In this document: positions 22,798 through 32,896 of the stretch, in pieces
Layout of the letters: each line of letters opens with the position of its first letter
Numbering within the stretch: the first letter of the stretch is position 1
From: Furcasterigmium furcatum
Taxonomy: Eukaryota > Ascomycota > Sordariomycetes > Glomerellales > Plectosphaerellaceae
Length of the DNA: 64,000 bases
Direction of reading: 5' to 3'
Assembly (NCBI GenBank): GCA_001599815.1
Contig: BCIA01000002.1
Location: 5,615,626 to 5,679,625 of the forward strand
The notes under the pieces: model-generated
Database searches by the model: none
Told to the model about the DNA's origin: nothing
Seen by the model: only the letters and a program-made list of their open reading frames with translations
Translations under genes and position numbers: made by a program

Positions 22798-23186
22798 TTT
22801 CCTTTTGCCGTGTGACTGGCAAATGCTTTTTGGTTGGGGTGGGGGATGCGCGAGATTTTTGCATGATCCATGGATATCCAATATGGTGAGTGGGGATTGA
22901 TACCCCTCGGTGAGACCGGTGAGCAAACCATGTGTAAAGGTGGGGTACACACATGGAAAGCATGTGTGTATTAATTTCCACAGGCTGCCCCTACCTCTTG
23001 CCAAATGTTCGAAAATCGTCCCCGAAGACAACCTTCCATGTTGATGAAGACCTCTCAACTTTTCCACGCAGCACCCCAACACACACCAGCTATCGTTTAA
23101 GCCCCATACCGAGCCACCGCCGCTTTCCATCTGGCACATCAATCAGCAAGTCTCCCCCGAATACAGCTTCACAGCCCGCCGCAACC
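22798..23186. other. Promoter and leader of the NAA10 gene
   Basis: Between the tRNA and the ATG at 23187. The open frame continues upstream to 22953, but the codons there do not resemble the acetyltransferase family and are taken as 5' leader. Confidence 0.5.
22803..22806 (+). terminator. Pol III T-run after tRNA copy 2
   Basis: TTTT six bases after the tRNA, followed by GCCG as after copy 1. Confidence 0.65.
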
Positions 23187-23879
23187 ATGGATATCCGCCT
23201 CCTCCAGTCGTCCGACCTACCGCTGATCCAGCACGCCAACCTCGAGAACCTCCCCGAGAACTACTTCCTCAAATACTACCTCTACCACGCTCTCTCCTGG
23301 CCGCAGCTCTCTTTCGTCGCCGTCGACGTCTCCCGGCCCCCCAAGACCCCCTACGACTACCCCAAAATCGTCGGCTACGTCCTCGCAAAGATGGAGGAGG
23401 AGCCCTCCGACGGCATCGCCCACGGCCACATCACCTCCCTCTCTGTCATGCGCACCCACCGCCGCCTCGGCATCGCCGAGAAGCTCATGCGCCAGTCCCA
23501 GCTCGCCATGGTCGAGACGTTCGGCGCAAAGTACGTGTCCCTCCACGTCCGCGTCAGCAACCAGGCCGCCATCCGCCTCTACCGCGACACCCTCGGCTTC
23601 AACTCGGACAAGACCGAGGCGAAGTACTACGCCGACGGCGAGGATGCGTTCTGTATGCGCCTCGACCTCGGCGAGATCCTGGAGAAGGTCGAGGAGGCCC
23701 GGCTGGCCGAGCGCAGGGCCGCCAGCGACGAGAACGCGGACGAGGGTGACGCCGTGGGCGACGTGGGACACGACCCGGAGGCGAAGAAGAAGACCGAGAA
23801 CGCCGATACGAAAAAGAAGGTCAAGGTCGGACGGGCCCTGGGCGTCGGCGAGCTGGTGGAGAAGATCGACTCGAAATAG
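23187..23879 (+). CDS. ARD1: N-terminal acetyltransferase A catalytic subunit (Naa10/Ard1)
   Basis: A single exon of 230 residues. The start at 23187 gives the conserved [20 protein letters not shown] opening, although the frame runs further upstream. The GNAT fold is clear: [20 protein letters not shown], the substrate-side [20 protein letters not shown] with the acetyl-CoA loop RRLGIA (Q/R-x-x-G-x-A), and the strand [23 protein letters not shown]. The protein partners Naa15 on ribosomes and acetylates nascent chains beginning with Ser, Ala, Thr, Gly, Val or Cys after Met removal. Residues after about 165 form an acidic/lysine tail rich in Glu and Lys, as in other fungal Ard1 proteins. Confidence 0.95.
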   Translation: MDIRLLQSSDLPLIQHANLENLPENYFLKYYLYHALSWPQLSFVAVDVSRPPKTPYDYPKIVGYVLAKMEEEPSDGIAHGHITSLSVMRTHRRLGIAEKLMRQSQLAMVETFGAKYVSLHVRVSNQAAIRLYRDTLGFNSDKTEAKYYADGEDAFCMRLDLGEILEKVEEARLAERRAASDENADEGDAVGDVGHDPEAKKKTENADTKKKVKVGRALGVGELVEKIDSK

Positions 23880-24312
23880 AATCTCGGCGGACATCTGGAT
23901 CCTTACTAGCACCGGTCCGGCGACATGCCAGGGTTGCGGAAGGCGGCGAAATGGACGCATGTGTGCGGAAAGGCGGCGAAGAAGCTCCTGCGCCGTCTGC
24001 TGCATGGACCCGACCATATCTCTCCGCGCCAGGGAGCAGCGAGTACGCTCGAGCGGCGAGGAGACAGCTCTGCCGACTGAGAGTTTTGGAGCGGGGGATG
24101 CTGCGTGTTGATGACCGGGGGATAGAGGTTTAGAACCCCAGCGATCCAAAAGCGTATGAATTCAAGAATGAATGCAGATGATGATACGGCCATCCCCGAG
24201 CCTGGCCGGCCTACTTCTTCAAGAAATGACGCTACCACCTGTGGCACCTTTATTAAACCAAGTAAGGTAGGTAGGTAGTATGAAATAGGGGAGCGAGCGG
24301 CATACTCGCTGC
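23880..24312. other. Convergent intergenic region
   Basis: It contains the 3' ends of the NAA10 gene and the 749-aa gene and a GGTA microsatellite at about 24264-24279. No gene is seen. Confidence 0.5.
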
Positions 24313-26562
24313 CTAACTCCCTCCCCCAGCTTCCCTCCTCTCCTGCTGCTCCAGCTCCCTTGCAAACGCCTCGTCTGCCTCCATCCGCAGTCTGTCTACC
24401 TGCTTCTGTAGCTCGTCCACCTCGGCCTCGAGCCGCTGCATTATCGTCCCGCTGGCCCCCGCCACGGCCGGCTGTTTTCCGCTGCCACCCTTTTCTTCAC
24501 CCTCTTCCTTCTCCTCTTTCGTCTCGTACATCTGCGTGAACTTCCTGGCGAGCTGCTTCTCCAGCTCGTCAAGCTGCTTGAACTTGGCCTGTGACGCTTC
24601 ATGCGGTTCCGCCGGCGGCGCCTCCCGCGCCTTGCCCTGGTGATTCCACGAGGCCTCCTGGGCCTTGCCCGTGCCCTCTCCTCCGTCCTGCGTCTCATCC
24701 TGACCCCAGCCCCCCGGCATCTGCGGCTGGAAAGGCGTCCCCGTGTACATCCCGGGCCCGCCTCTCCCAAACCCCGGAGCGAAGCCAAACGGCGGTCCTC
24801 CCGTCGGACTGGCTCCCCAAGGCCCCGGAGGTCCCAGGTGGCCCGGCATCCCAGGGCCATGCCCCATCCCCGGCGGCAGCATCCCCGGCGGCGGCACGTT
24901 CTGCGCCCCCCAGGACCCGGGCCCCCTCCCATGGCCCCGATCGACGCTCTTCCTCGCCCTCCTCTCCATCTTCCTCCACGCCCGCCTCTCCCTCTTCCGC
25001 TCCCGCCTCAGGCTCCTCTGCACCCGCTTTAGGGTCCTGATCTCCTGCGTCAACCCCTTCATCTCCGCCTTGAGCGCCTTCTTGTCGACGCTCTGCGGCG
25101 GGTACTCGGCCTTGGCCCGCCGCGCCTCCCGGACCTCCGCCTTGAGCTGCTGCATGTCCTGCTTCGTGATGTGCCGCTCCGGCTGGGTCAGCCACGCCCG
25201 CAGCCGCGCGCGGTACACGGGGATCTGCGCGCCCTCGAGGTCGTCGTAGTCGGGGAGCGAGCCAATGCTCGAGGAGTCGTCCTCGTCGTCGGTATCTTCG
25301 GAGTCCTCGTCGGAGTCTTCCGAACGGCGCAGCTGTTGCTGCTGCTGCCCCTGGAAGGCTTGGGGATGGGGCTGCATGAAGGGGGGCTGGACGTGGAAGC
25401 CTGGCGGCGGCTTTCCGCCATGGTAAGCGCCGCCGTGGTACATGGCGCCGGGGTACTCGTGGTTCGGGCCACCGCCGCCGCCGAACATGCCGGGGCCGAC
25501 GAAGACGTTGTCCCGGAAGCGGAGGCCGCGGGTGTCCGCGACGAGGTCGCCCAGGCGGAAGCCGTGGCGATCCGCGGCGACAGAGTTGCCAATGTAGAGT
25601 CCGTCGTCGTTCATGCGGATGCCTGCGAAGCTGAACCCGGGCTGCTTCACGTGGGGGTGGTATGACGGGCCACCGCCGCCCCAGGGGTAGGGCTGGTGGC
25701 CCATGTGCCCTGGCGGCGGGTGCGGTGGCGGCTGATATGACCCCGAGTGTAGTTGCTGCGGCGTTGGTTTCTGTTCGAAGCCGGACTGATTCCAGGAGCC
25801 CGGCATTGGTGTCTGTTGAGCTTCGGGGGCTCGCTGGGGGGCCTCGTAGACAAGGCGAATCCACATGGATCTAGGCTGGAAGAACCCGTGATTCCACTCG
25901 GACACGACAGCGGTGGCTTCCTGTCTCGCTTCCGATGTCGGTGTTGCTGCCTCTGCCTGCGAGGTCCTGAGGTGCTCCAGCTGTGCTGATGCATGGGCCC
26001 TCCCGCTCGACGAGGAGGCCGCGCCGGCGATGCTCTCCTCCTCGGCGCGGAGCTTCCTGTCGAGGACTGCCTCATTGCTCGTGGTCGTGTGTGTCGGGAG
26101 CAGGAAGTTCAGGAACGTCTGCCAGTCCTGGGGCGCGATGTCTCTGCTCGACCACTCCTCGATGTAGGCGAAGTCCTCCGGCCGTGACGACAGGGTGACA
26201 TTAATGGTATGGGTGACATGCTGGTCCTGGAAGAAATTAGGTGGCACAGGGCGAGACTCGAAGTATGCCTCGGCAGCCTGTGATGAAGACGAGGCCGGGA
26301 AGTAAGCGGCATCGTGGGTGCTGGCAGTGCGAGGGGTTAGTGGCGGGGTGTACACCACATCGCTCTGGGATGAAGTGACAGAAGCTGGGGGTTGCGATGC
26401 GGTCAAGTCGCCGGCGACAGAGGGCGTTGCCTGAGACGGCGCGGATGATGAGTTCGCCGGCCGGCTTGACGAGGGACGTCCCACTGAGCCGGCATTAGAG
26501 TAGATGTCCGTCTCGGAGTAGGGCGGTGGAGGGGGTTCGTTGCTCTCCAGGGCGGCGTTCAT
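24313..26562 (-). CDS. Conserved fungal Pro/Gly-rich coiled-coil protein (749 aa)
   Basis: A single frame of 749 residues, with no named domain recognised. Order of features: N-terminal PPPPPYSETD, which contains a PPxY motif of the kind bound by WW-domain proteins such as Rsp5; a Ser/Pro/Thr-rich linker; a compact region near residues 120-240 (FAYIEEWSSRDIAPQDWQTF, then GFFQPRSMWIRLVYE); a Gly-rich stretch with the repeated pattern IRMNDDGLYIGNSV / HGFRLGDLVADTRGLRFRD; a Gln tract (QQQQQLRR); an acidic run (SEDSDEDSEDTDDEDDSS); a long Lys/Arg/Glu helix; Gly/Pro-rich sequence; and a C-terminal coiled coil (about residues 695-740). Related fungal proteins are annotated only as hypothetical, as far as I know. 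A scaffold or trafficking adaptor is a guess. Confidence 0.82.
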   Translation of the reverse strand: MNAALESNEPPPPPYSETDIYSNAGSVGRPSSSRPANSSSAPSQATPSVAGDLTASQPPASVTSSQSDVVYTPPLTPRTASTHDAAYFPASSSSQAAEAYFESRPVPPNFFQDQHVTHTINVTLSSRPEDFAYIEEWSSRDIAPQDWQTFLNFLLPTHTTTSNEAVLDRKLRAEEESIAGAASSSSGRAHASAQLEHLRTSQAEAATPTSEARQEATAVVSEWNHGFFQPRSMWIRLVYEAPQRAPEAQQTPMPGSWNQSGFEQKPTPQQLHSGSYQPPPHPPPGHMGHQPYPWGGGGPSYHPHVKQPGFSFAGIRMNDDGLYIGNSVAADRHGFRLGDLVADTRGLRFRDNVFVGPGMFGGGGGPNHEYPGAMYHGGAYHGGKPPPGFHVQPPFMQPHPQAFQGQQQQQLRRSEDSDEDSEDTDDEDDSSSIGSLPDYDDLEGAQIPVYRARLRAWLTQPERHITKQDMQQLKAEVREARRAKAEYPPQSVDKKALKAEMKGLTQEIRTLKRVQRSLRRERKRERRAWRKMERRARKSVDRGHGRGPGSWGAQNVPPPGMLPPGMGHGPGMPGHLGPPGPWGASPTGGPPFGFAPGFGRGGPGMYTGTPFQPQMPGGWGQDETQDGGEGTGKAQEASWNHQGKAREAPPAEPHEASQAKFKQLDELEKQLARKFTQMYETKEEKEEGEEKGGSGKQPAVAGASGTIMQRLEAEVDELQKQVDRLRMEADEAFARELEQQERREAGGGS

Positions 26563-27932
26563 CCTGGAGGATGACAGGTGCTGTGGTTGAGGGCGGGCGG
26601 ACAGTCGTTAGTGTTGGTGGTGTAAGAAGGGAGGTCGTCGTGTTCGGTCTCGAGTCCTCGATATCGGGTGTATCCCCAGTTGACAGCCCGACAAGGAAAC
26701 TGCCCCTACCCGAGAGGCGGTCTCCGATTCTAGAAGTGAATTGTCGCCGTCAGCGGCGTGAGGAATGGCGCCGCCGTGTCGAAAGTCGAGGCGAAAGTAG
26801 TAAAGTTGGGAATCGAGGCGGACGGTCCTCGAGGTTGGAGTCGAATCGAAGAAACGGGCGGGCAACTCAAGGCTTGGCTGTTAGTCTCAATAAGCAACTA
26901 AGAGTCATCCGATGCAGCTAAAAGAGGAAAAAAGAGTGATGCCCGTTTGAGAAGGAAAAGAGGGCAGAAAAGGCGACAAAGAACCGTTGCGATGATAGGC
27001 CAGATGCAGCCTCAGTCGCCCATTGCCTTATTCGGTCGGTCAGGTTGGTCAGTTAGTCTTGGTGCTAGAGCGACCTCTTGTTGATAGTATCTACCTGCTG
27101 GCAGCTTAGCTCAACTCAACTTCAACTCGAGTTGTAACCAGGTCCCCTCTTGTATGCCCTGACGCTCGAGACGGCCAGAGCCGGCAGGGCCCGGGGTGGC
27201 GTTCCTCGCGCTCATGGGGAAGCCCGTGTCCGTGTCCTCTCACCACAGCAATCATCCAGAACCCCTGCGCTGCCTCCACCTGCGGCTACGAATCTGCCCA
27301 GCCCTACAACTCCCAGGCATGGCCCCTGGCCCGAGAGACCACTCACCGCACCCATCCCATCCCAGGGGTTTCGTCCCCCCCACACACCACTTGAAGATGG
27401 CACCCAGGCGGCTTCCCGAAGACTCATCAATTCCGCGCAGCATTGGTCTTGAATGCATCCGCTGCCTCTCAGCCTCAATCAGAGACGCGAGTCCGGCTCC
27501 GCCGGCTCCCGCGTATCGCTAGACGCGGCACCCATGCTGCCGCCGCGAACTGGCACCCGGCCGGTCTAGTCCCGGCACACCTCCCGCTACCCGCTCTGCT
27601 GACGCGGCCTCCCAAGCTTCTGTAGGCACACTGCAGCGAGCCCCCCCCCGCAAGATTCGACTCCCAGCGTGTTTCTGTCCCGCCGAGTCAAATGCCGGCA
27701 GGGCAGACGTCAAGGCAGACTGCCTCACGTCCCCTGCTCGAGACCCCTGACCAGCTGAGAGTTGCACGCGGCTCTTTCATCTACGTGACGTTTGTTTGTC
27801 GTCCGGAGGCCTGTACAGCCACGATTCTGTTTCCATTATCAAGGGTATCATTCCGTCCGCATGCAGTGCTGTCGCGGCCTCCTCGTGCTCATCATATCTG
27901 GCGAAGCCACCTGAAACGAATGCGTGTCCCTT
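26563..27932. other. Intergenic region, no gene seen
   Basis: The promoter of the 749-aa gene and the 3' end of the eIF2B gene share this 1.37 kb. Purine-rich sequence runs from about 26750 to 26980. The frames at 27150-27520 are Pro/Arg/His-rich and motif-free. A C9 run lies near 27642. Confidence 0.45.
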
Positions 27933-29396
27933 TTACAGCTCGCCCCAGAGCTGGAAGTCGACGTCTTCCTCCTTGTAGTGGTCTGCTATGATGCTGGACA
28001 GGTGGTTCCTCGAATGGGCACCGCTGCTTCTTGTCAGTACATGGACCCGTTGTCATGTGCGCTTCGGGTCACTTACAGGTTGGTGATGTACGTGTCGACG
28101 AGCTCAGGGGGCACCAGCTCCGTCACCGCGCTCCTCACCTCGACGCTGTTAACCAGGCCTCCGTCTGCAAAGCTGACCTGGCCCATCGAGCTTCCCCATT
28201 CGATCAGCGTGTCCTCCTCGAATGAGCTCTCCGGGCTCAGCTTGTACACGCCGCTGAGGACGATCACCGGGTTGCCTCTCTCCTTGGCTGCACGCGCAAT
28301 GAGGCCCGCGCCGGCGTCCGTAACGACCGCGCCGTTAGCGAGGACCGCTCGGGCACCCAGGACCACCTTGCTGATGCGCGGCATGTGCGCCATGAGCCCG
28401 CCGTTCATGATGATGATGGAGTCGATGCTGAACGCAGACAGCTTCTTACGGAAGGAGGCATAAGGCGCTTCCTCGGCGCCGTGCGCGGGCTCTCCGGCAA
28501 TGAGGACAGTGAAGCGTCTCCGTGTCGCGGCGCGCAGGATAAACTTCTGGACCGTGGGAGAGGGCTGGTGGACGAGAACGTAGTCACGAGGGTGAATCTG
28601 CACCTCGGCCGAGGAGGCGATCTGGTCGTCGGCCTGGCTGATTTCGTCCTTGAACTCCTCGATACCGTTAATAACCTCGGACCTCAGAGCATTGATTTTG
28701 GTAGTCTGGAGCCCACGCATCGGGGTGGATGTCCCGGAGTCTCTCAGGGAGCCGGCATTAGGGGAGCCGGCAGGCGGGGCGGCCTCGAGGAGCGACAGCA
28801 GGGTCTTAGGGACGGAGAAGGAGCTGACGGACGTCAACGCGCCAGGGCGAGCGGGTCTAGGAGCGCTGGAGATGTAGTCTGCGCCGGCATCCTGCTTTGC
28901 GAAAGTTGATCCAGGGAATTGGCCGGCAGCCTTGGAAGGGTTAGGGACGGATAGGCTGGGTGTCTGGAGCTCCAAATCTTCGTCGTCCTCCTCATCTTCA
29001 CCTCCGTCGTTGCGGTCTTCGTTGGCCTCGTCTCGGATCAGGCCCAGAACGCGCATGACAATGTTGCCAATGGCCAACTCCCTCGGCTGAGCTGCGACGA
29101 GCCTGCAGCCGACTTGTTGCACCTTCTCGAGCATATGGTCGGCGTCGATAAACTTTGTCTTGGCGACAGCTTGTAGGAGGATGTGGGCGGTCGCGATAGC
29201 GCAGGACTCGGAGCCTTGGATCTGTCGTCGCTTTAGGAGGCTTGGGCAGGGTTAGCGATGGGTTCGAGGGTGCGGCTGCTCGGATGCGGGGGAACACTCA
29301 CGAGATGAGACTGTCAATTGAAGCCTCCAGGGGCTTTCCCTTGAGAGACTTGAGGTATCTCTCCAGCTCTGGAATGGTGGCTTTGACGGCCGCCAT
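27933..29396 (-). CDS. GCD7: Translation initiation factor eIF2B subunit beta
   Basis: Three exons, 29396-29302, 29240-28077 and 28023-27933, give 449 residues. The first intron uses GTGAGT and an AAG acceptor; the last is 53 nt (GTAAGT...AAGCAG) and its removal restores TYITNLGAHSRNHLSSII ahead of the end DFQLWGEL. The Rossmann-like regulatory-subunit core is visible as FTVLIAGEPAHGAEE, IDSIIIMNGGLMAHMPRISKVVLGARAVLANGAVV and AGLIARAAKERGNPVIVLSGVYK. The beta, alpha and delta subunits form the hexameric centre of eIF2B, the GDP exchange factor for eIF2 that senses eIF2-alpha phosphorylation. A fungal insertion (about residues 80-170) contains a run of Asp/Glu and Ser/Pro-rich sequence. Confidence 0.94.
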
Positions 29397-31260
29397 GGTG
29401 GGATCGTAGGGTTGCCTGCCGAAGCTGGCAATGTCGTGACTATCGACTCGGGCTTGTTGGTGCTAGGGTGTGATGTGGTGTGTCGCCCACTGGTTCGTGC
29501 CGCACAAGGGGAGGATCGCAATTGAAAATGAAGAAGACCAGATGGTGTCTTATTGATTTCTTGGCATCGCTTGGTGCTTTCGCAAAGGGTTCGGGGGAGG
29601 TTGTTGGGTCGAGTGAATGTGCGCGCAGTGGAGGAGAGATCGTGACTCAACTTGAAGCTACGATTTCCGCTGTGAATTTGAGAAGCACATCCCACCACCG
29701 GTACGTACCTTTCCCCAAAGAGCACCTCGAAGGTTTGCCAGGAACAGGCCGAGACGCTAAGCCTGTGTGGGGTTAGCGTCCTGTGATGGGACCACCTCAG
29801 ATCACGTGGATCTTAATGGAGATGACATGGAAGTAGCAGATGCTCCCAGAAATTTCAGTATAGTACTGATATTAATAGCTCCTGTTTAGAAACGCTGTTG
29901 GATCTGGAATCAAGAACCAAGGGTTAGCCAGACTTAGTCTTTGTCGTCGCTAGGAAGTGGTAGAACTTGATGTGGATGAATAGAAGTAAATAAGTAGAAA
30001 GTCTCTTCTATGAGAATCAAATACTATGTGTTGTGATGCGTTCTTCGTAGATCATGACTATTTCACAATTGGATTTGGTGTCTGATGTCTAAAAATCCCA
30101 CGGGGTTCTCAAGATCACCCACTTTGGCATCACTAAGAGCCAGCAACCCTTGCAGTTGAGAAGCATTATATCCAGGTGGATTACACTACATAGAGATACC
30201 ATGTCGCTGAAAGTTGAATCCTGTTGAAAAAAGTTGTCTTGGGTTAGAACCTAGCTACATTTAATCCGTCTTGGACATGGATTCTCCCATTCCTGTTCCA
30301 GACTTCTCATTGAAGGCCGAATTGGACGGACGGAAAATCGGGCCTAGTGGCATCCCGCCGGAGTCTGGGCTTCCATCTGGGCCTGGTGTATCAGATGCGC
30401 GGAAGCAGCTCAGCGTGGGAGAAATTACGTAGGGGCGGGCTTGGCGCATGGCCCCCCCAATCCCCCAAAAGAACAGGGAGCTCTGGGCTGCCGTCAGCGC
30501 AGCCGCGGAACACGTGAACCTCCGGGCGACTCTCAATCAGGCCAGACCCGTGGATTGGACCGCCCACCACCCTAGGCTGCACGTTGAGTGTCAATCCATC
30601 CCCATTCACTCAACCGTTCACTCATTCCATCCTCCCCTCCCGTCCATCAGCACCCGGACGGTCTTGTCTCCAACTATTCCCGCGGCCACCATTGGGTCTG
30701 CGCACTCCGACTGCTGGCTGGAGTTTTCCTCCTGCCATCCCGCACTCCACTCCGAACATAGACGTTCCTCGGCTCCTCGCGTCGATCACAGGCTGCTCCC
30801 CTCAACAGAAGTATCCGTCAGCTTCTTCTCCTTCTCCTTGGCCTCTCCCGCGATCCGACCAGCCGACAGCCCTCCCTCCGCGCAACGACACGCTCCCCAC
30901 CCGAAACGATCGCTGCCGCTGCATGGCCTCCAGCTGATCCCTTCCTTGCACACTCGGGGAGGAAAATCTGCTGCGAAGCATCTGCCGCCGTAACCACTTC
31001 ATCGACGGACGGACGTGGCCAACTCCAGAGACTCCATCTCAGCCAGAGGCTTCCATTCGCTCGTTCTATCTGCGTTGCCTGGCTTGCATTGATCTCCTCT
31101 CTCTGCATCTTGCAACTTGTCCTTGTCGTCGCATCATCTCTGCATCGCATTACCTCGTCCAACACAAGAAATCAACCTGTCCAGCCGCGCTTACTTCTCC
31201 CTCCTCCCTCCCACGCTCGAAGCCCGCCACCTGTCTCATGGACCACAATACCATCCAAAG
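29397..31260. other. Divergent promoter region with AT-rich insert
   Basis: 1.86 kb between the divergent eIF2B beta and Nem1 genes. The middle (about 29850-30260) is clearly AT-richer than its surroundings and may include an LTR remnant. From about 30590 to 31260 the plus strand is pyrimidine-rich and likely contains the Nem1 promoter and leader. The Ser/Pro-rich frames in it (30448-30993, 30584-30937) are not called. Confidence 0.45.
29896..30236 (-). mobile_element. Possible degraded LTR fragment (Copia-like)
   Basis: Read on the minus strand, the segment ends ...TTGATTCCAGATCCAACA at 29896, the CCAACA end being typical of fungal LTR retrotransposons (TGTTGG...CCAACA), and its base composition differs from both flanks. 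The opposite LTR end and a target-site duplication were not found, so this is tentative and the right limit is approximate. Confidence 0.25.
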
Positions 31261-32896
31261 ATGAATTCATTAAACATAATCACCTCGCGCGTGTCTCCCC
31301 CGCCGAGCCCCGGGCCTTCCCGCTCCAACTCCTTTGGGTCAATAGGCTTGACAGTAGAATCGGAGGACGGTCAGGATGCGGACGAGCTCTCCGAGAAGCA
31401 AGGAGAAGGCGCCATCGACGACGAAACCGTGGCTGAAAAGCCAACGGACGATTCGCAAGACACCGAGGGCTACCAAGTCCCCGGCGAACATGCGCTGCCG
31501 GGTTCGCGCTCTTCAACATGGCATGCGCTTCCGAGGCGCATGGCTGCAAGCTTCATCAACTCTATCCGATGGGTTCTCTCCACCCTTGCCGCCCCCGGCG
31601 TGTATCTCTTCGCCTTCCTCTGCGACACCTCCGGCGCCTTTGCGCCCTTCTCGCAGCTGAAGAGGTTGTTCGGCAACCACGACAAACACGCACAACTCGC
31701 CGACGGCCACGGGACGGCAGGCTCGTACAACGAGAAGACCGGACTGACTGCCCGAGGAAGCGCTGGCTACGGTACAATGACCGGCCGCCGTGCTGCATCC
31801 TCAGGGTCATCCTCATCCGGGCTATCCTCCGAGTCAGAGTCTGATCTTGACCGCAGGCACTTACAGCGCGAATCCAAGCGGCATACACGTTCCAAGACAC
31901 TTCAGGGCGAAGAAGAAATCGCTCCGTCCCGAAGATCAATCCGCATCAGGCTACACAACGAGAGCGGTGGCAAGCACCGGAAGACGCAGTCGGTCAGCGC
32001 GCGACCCTCCAAGGGCAGCGACGCCGTGTCCGACATCTCCGCGCAGCTCAAGTCCCCGACGTCCCCCGCGGGCGCCCTGACCAAGTACCCCAAGATGCCT
32101 GCGCCGCCACGACCCCTGATCCCACGACGACAGCCTTCCTACTTGAACATAGAACCGACGGAGCGGAAACATCAAAAGACGTTGATCCTCGACCTGGACG
32201 AGACGCTGATCCACAGCATGTCCAAGGGCGGACGCATGAGCACCGGCCACATGGTGGAGGTGCGCCTGAACCAGACGTACACTGGCGCTGGCGGACAGCA
32301 GATGTCGCTGGGGCCGCAGCACCCCATTCTCTACTGGGTGAACAAGCGGCCCTACTGCGACGACTTCTTGCGACGGGTGAGCCGGACCGCCGCAGCCGCC
32401 GCCCTCCCGGGCTGAGGTTTCCTCGTGTATGTGTGTGTGATGCTAACGCGCAGTCTACAGGTATGCAAGTGGTACAACCTGGTGATCTTCACGGCGTCAG
32501 TGCAGGAGTACGCCGACCCAGTCATCGACTGGCTCGAGTCCGAGAGGAAGTTCTTCTCGGCGCGGTACTACCGCCAGCACTGCACGTTCCGCCAAGGGGC
32601 TTTCATCAAGGACCTGAGCTCGGTCGAGCCGGACCTCAGCAAGGTTATGATCTTGGACAACAGCCCCTTGAGCTACATGTTCCACCAGGGTGCGTACGGA
32701 ACGTCCCGCATGTTCTGGGTCTTTTTGCTGACGCGCCTTTCCAGACAATGCGATCCCGATCCAGGGGTGGATCAACGACCCCACCGACAACGACTTGATG
32801 CATCTGGTCCCGATGCTGGAGGGGCTGCAGTACGTCTCGGACGTGAGGGCGCTGCTGGCACTCCGGGGAGGCGAGGACGGTCAGCACATGGCGTGA
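31261..32896 (+). CDS. NEM1: Nem1-type protein phosphatase (FCP1/HAD family, NIF domain)
   Basis: Three exons, 31261-32376, 32461-32689 and 32745-32896, give 498 residues. The phosphatase motif LILDLDETLIHS places D311 and D313 as nucleophile and acid/base; PYCDDFLRRVCKWYNLVIFTAS crosses the first splice junction and ILDNSPLSYMFHQDNAIPIQGW crosses the second, both as in Nem1/CTDNEP1. A hydrophobic segment near residues 97-117 (WVLSTLAAPGVYLFAFLC) would anchor it in the nuclear/ER membrane. With Spo7, Nem1 dephosphorylates Pah1 (lipin) and controls phospholipid versus triacylglycerol synthesis and nuclear shape. The region between the membrane segment and the catalytic domain is long, Ser-rich and basic, as in other filamentous fungi. 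Confidence 0.93.

Noticed and set aside
23217..24149. 310-codon minus-strand frame
   Set aside because: Antisense shadow of the Naa10 gene with no domain; caused by third-position G/C bias.
24695..25864. 389-codon frame overlapping the 749-aa gene
   Set aside because: Same strand, alternate frame, Arg/Ala/Gly-rich; a shadow of Pro/Gly codons.
30448..30993. 181-codon plus-strand frame upstream of NEM1
   Set aside because: Lies in pyrimidine-rich promoter/leader sequence; Ser/Pro/His-rich translation is typical of such tracts.
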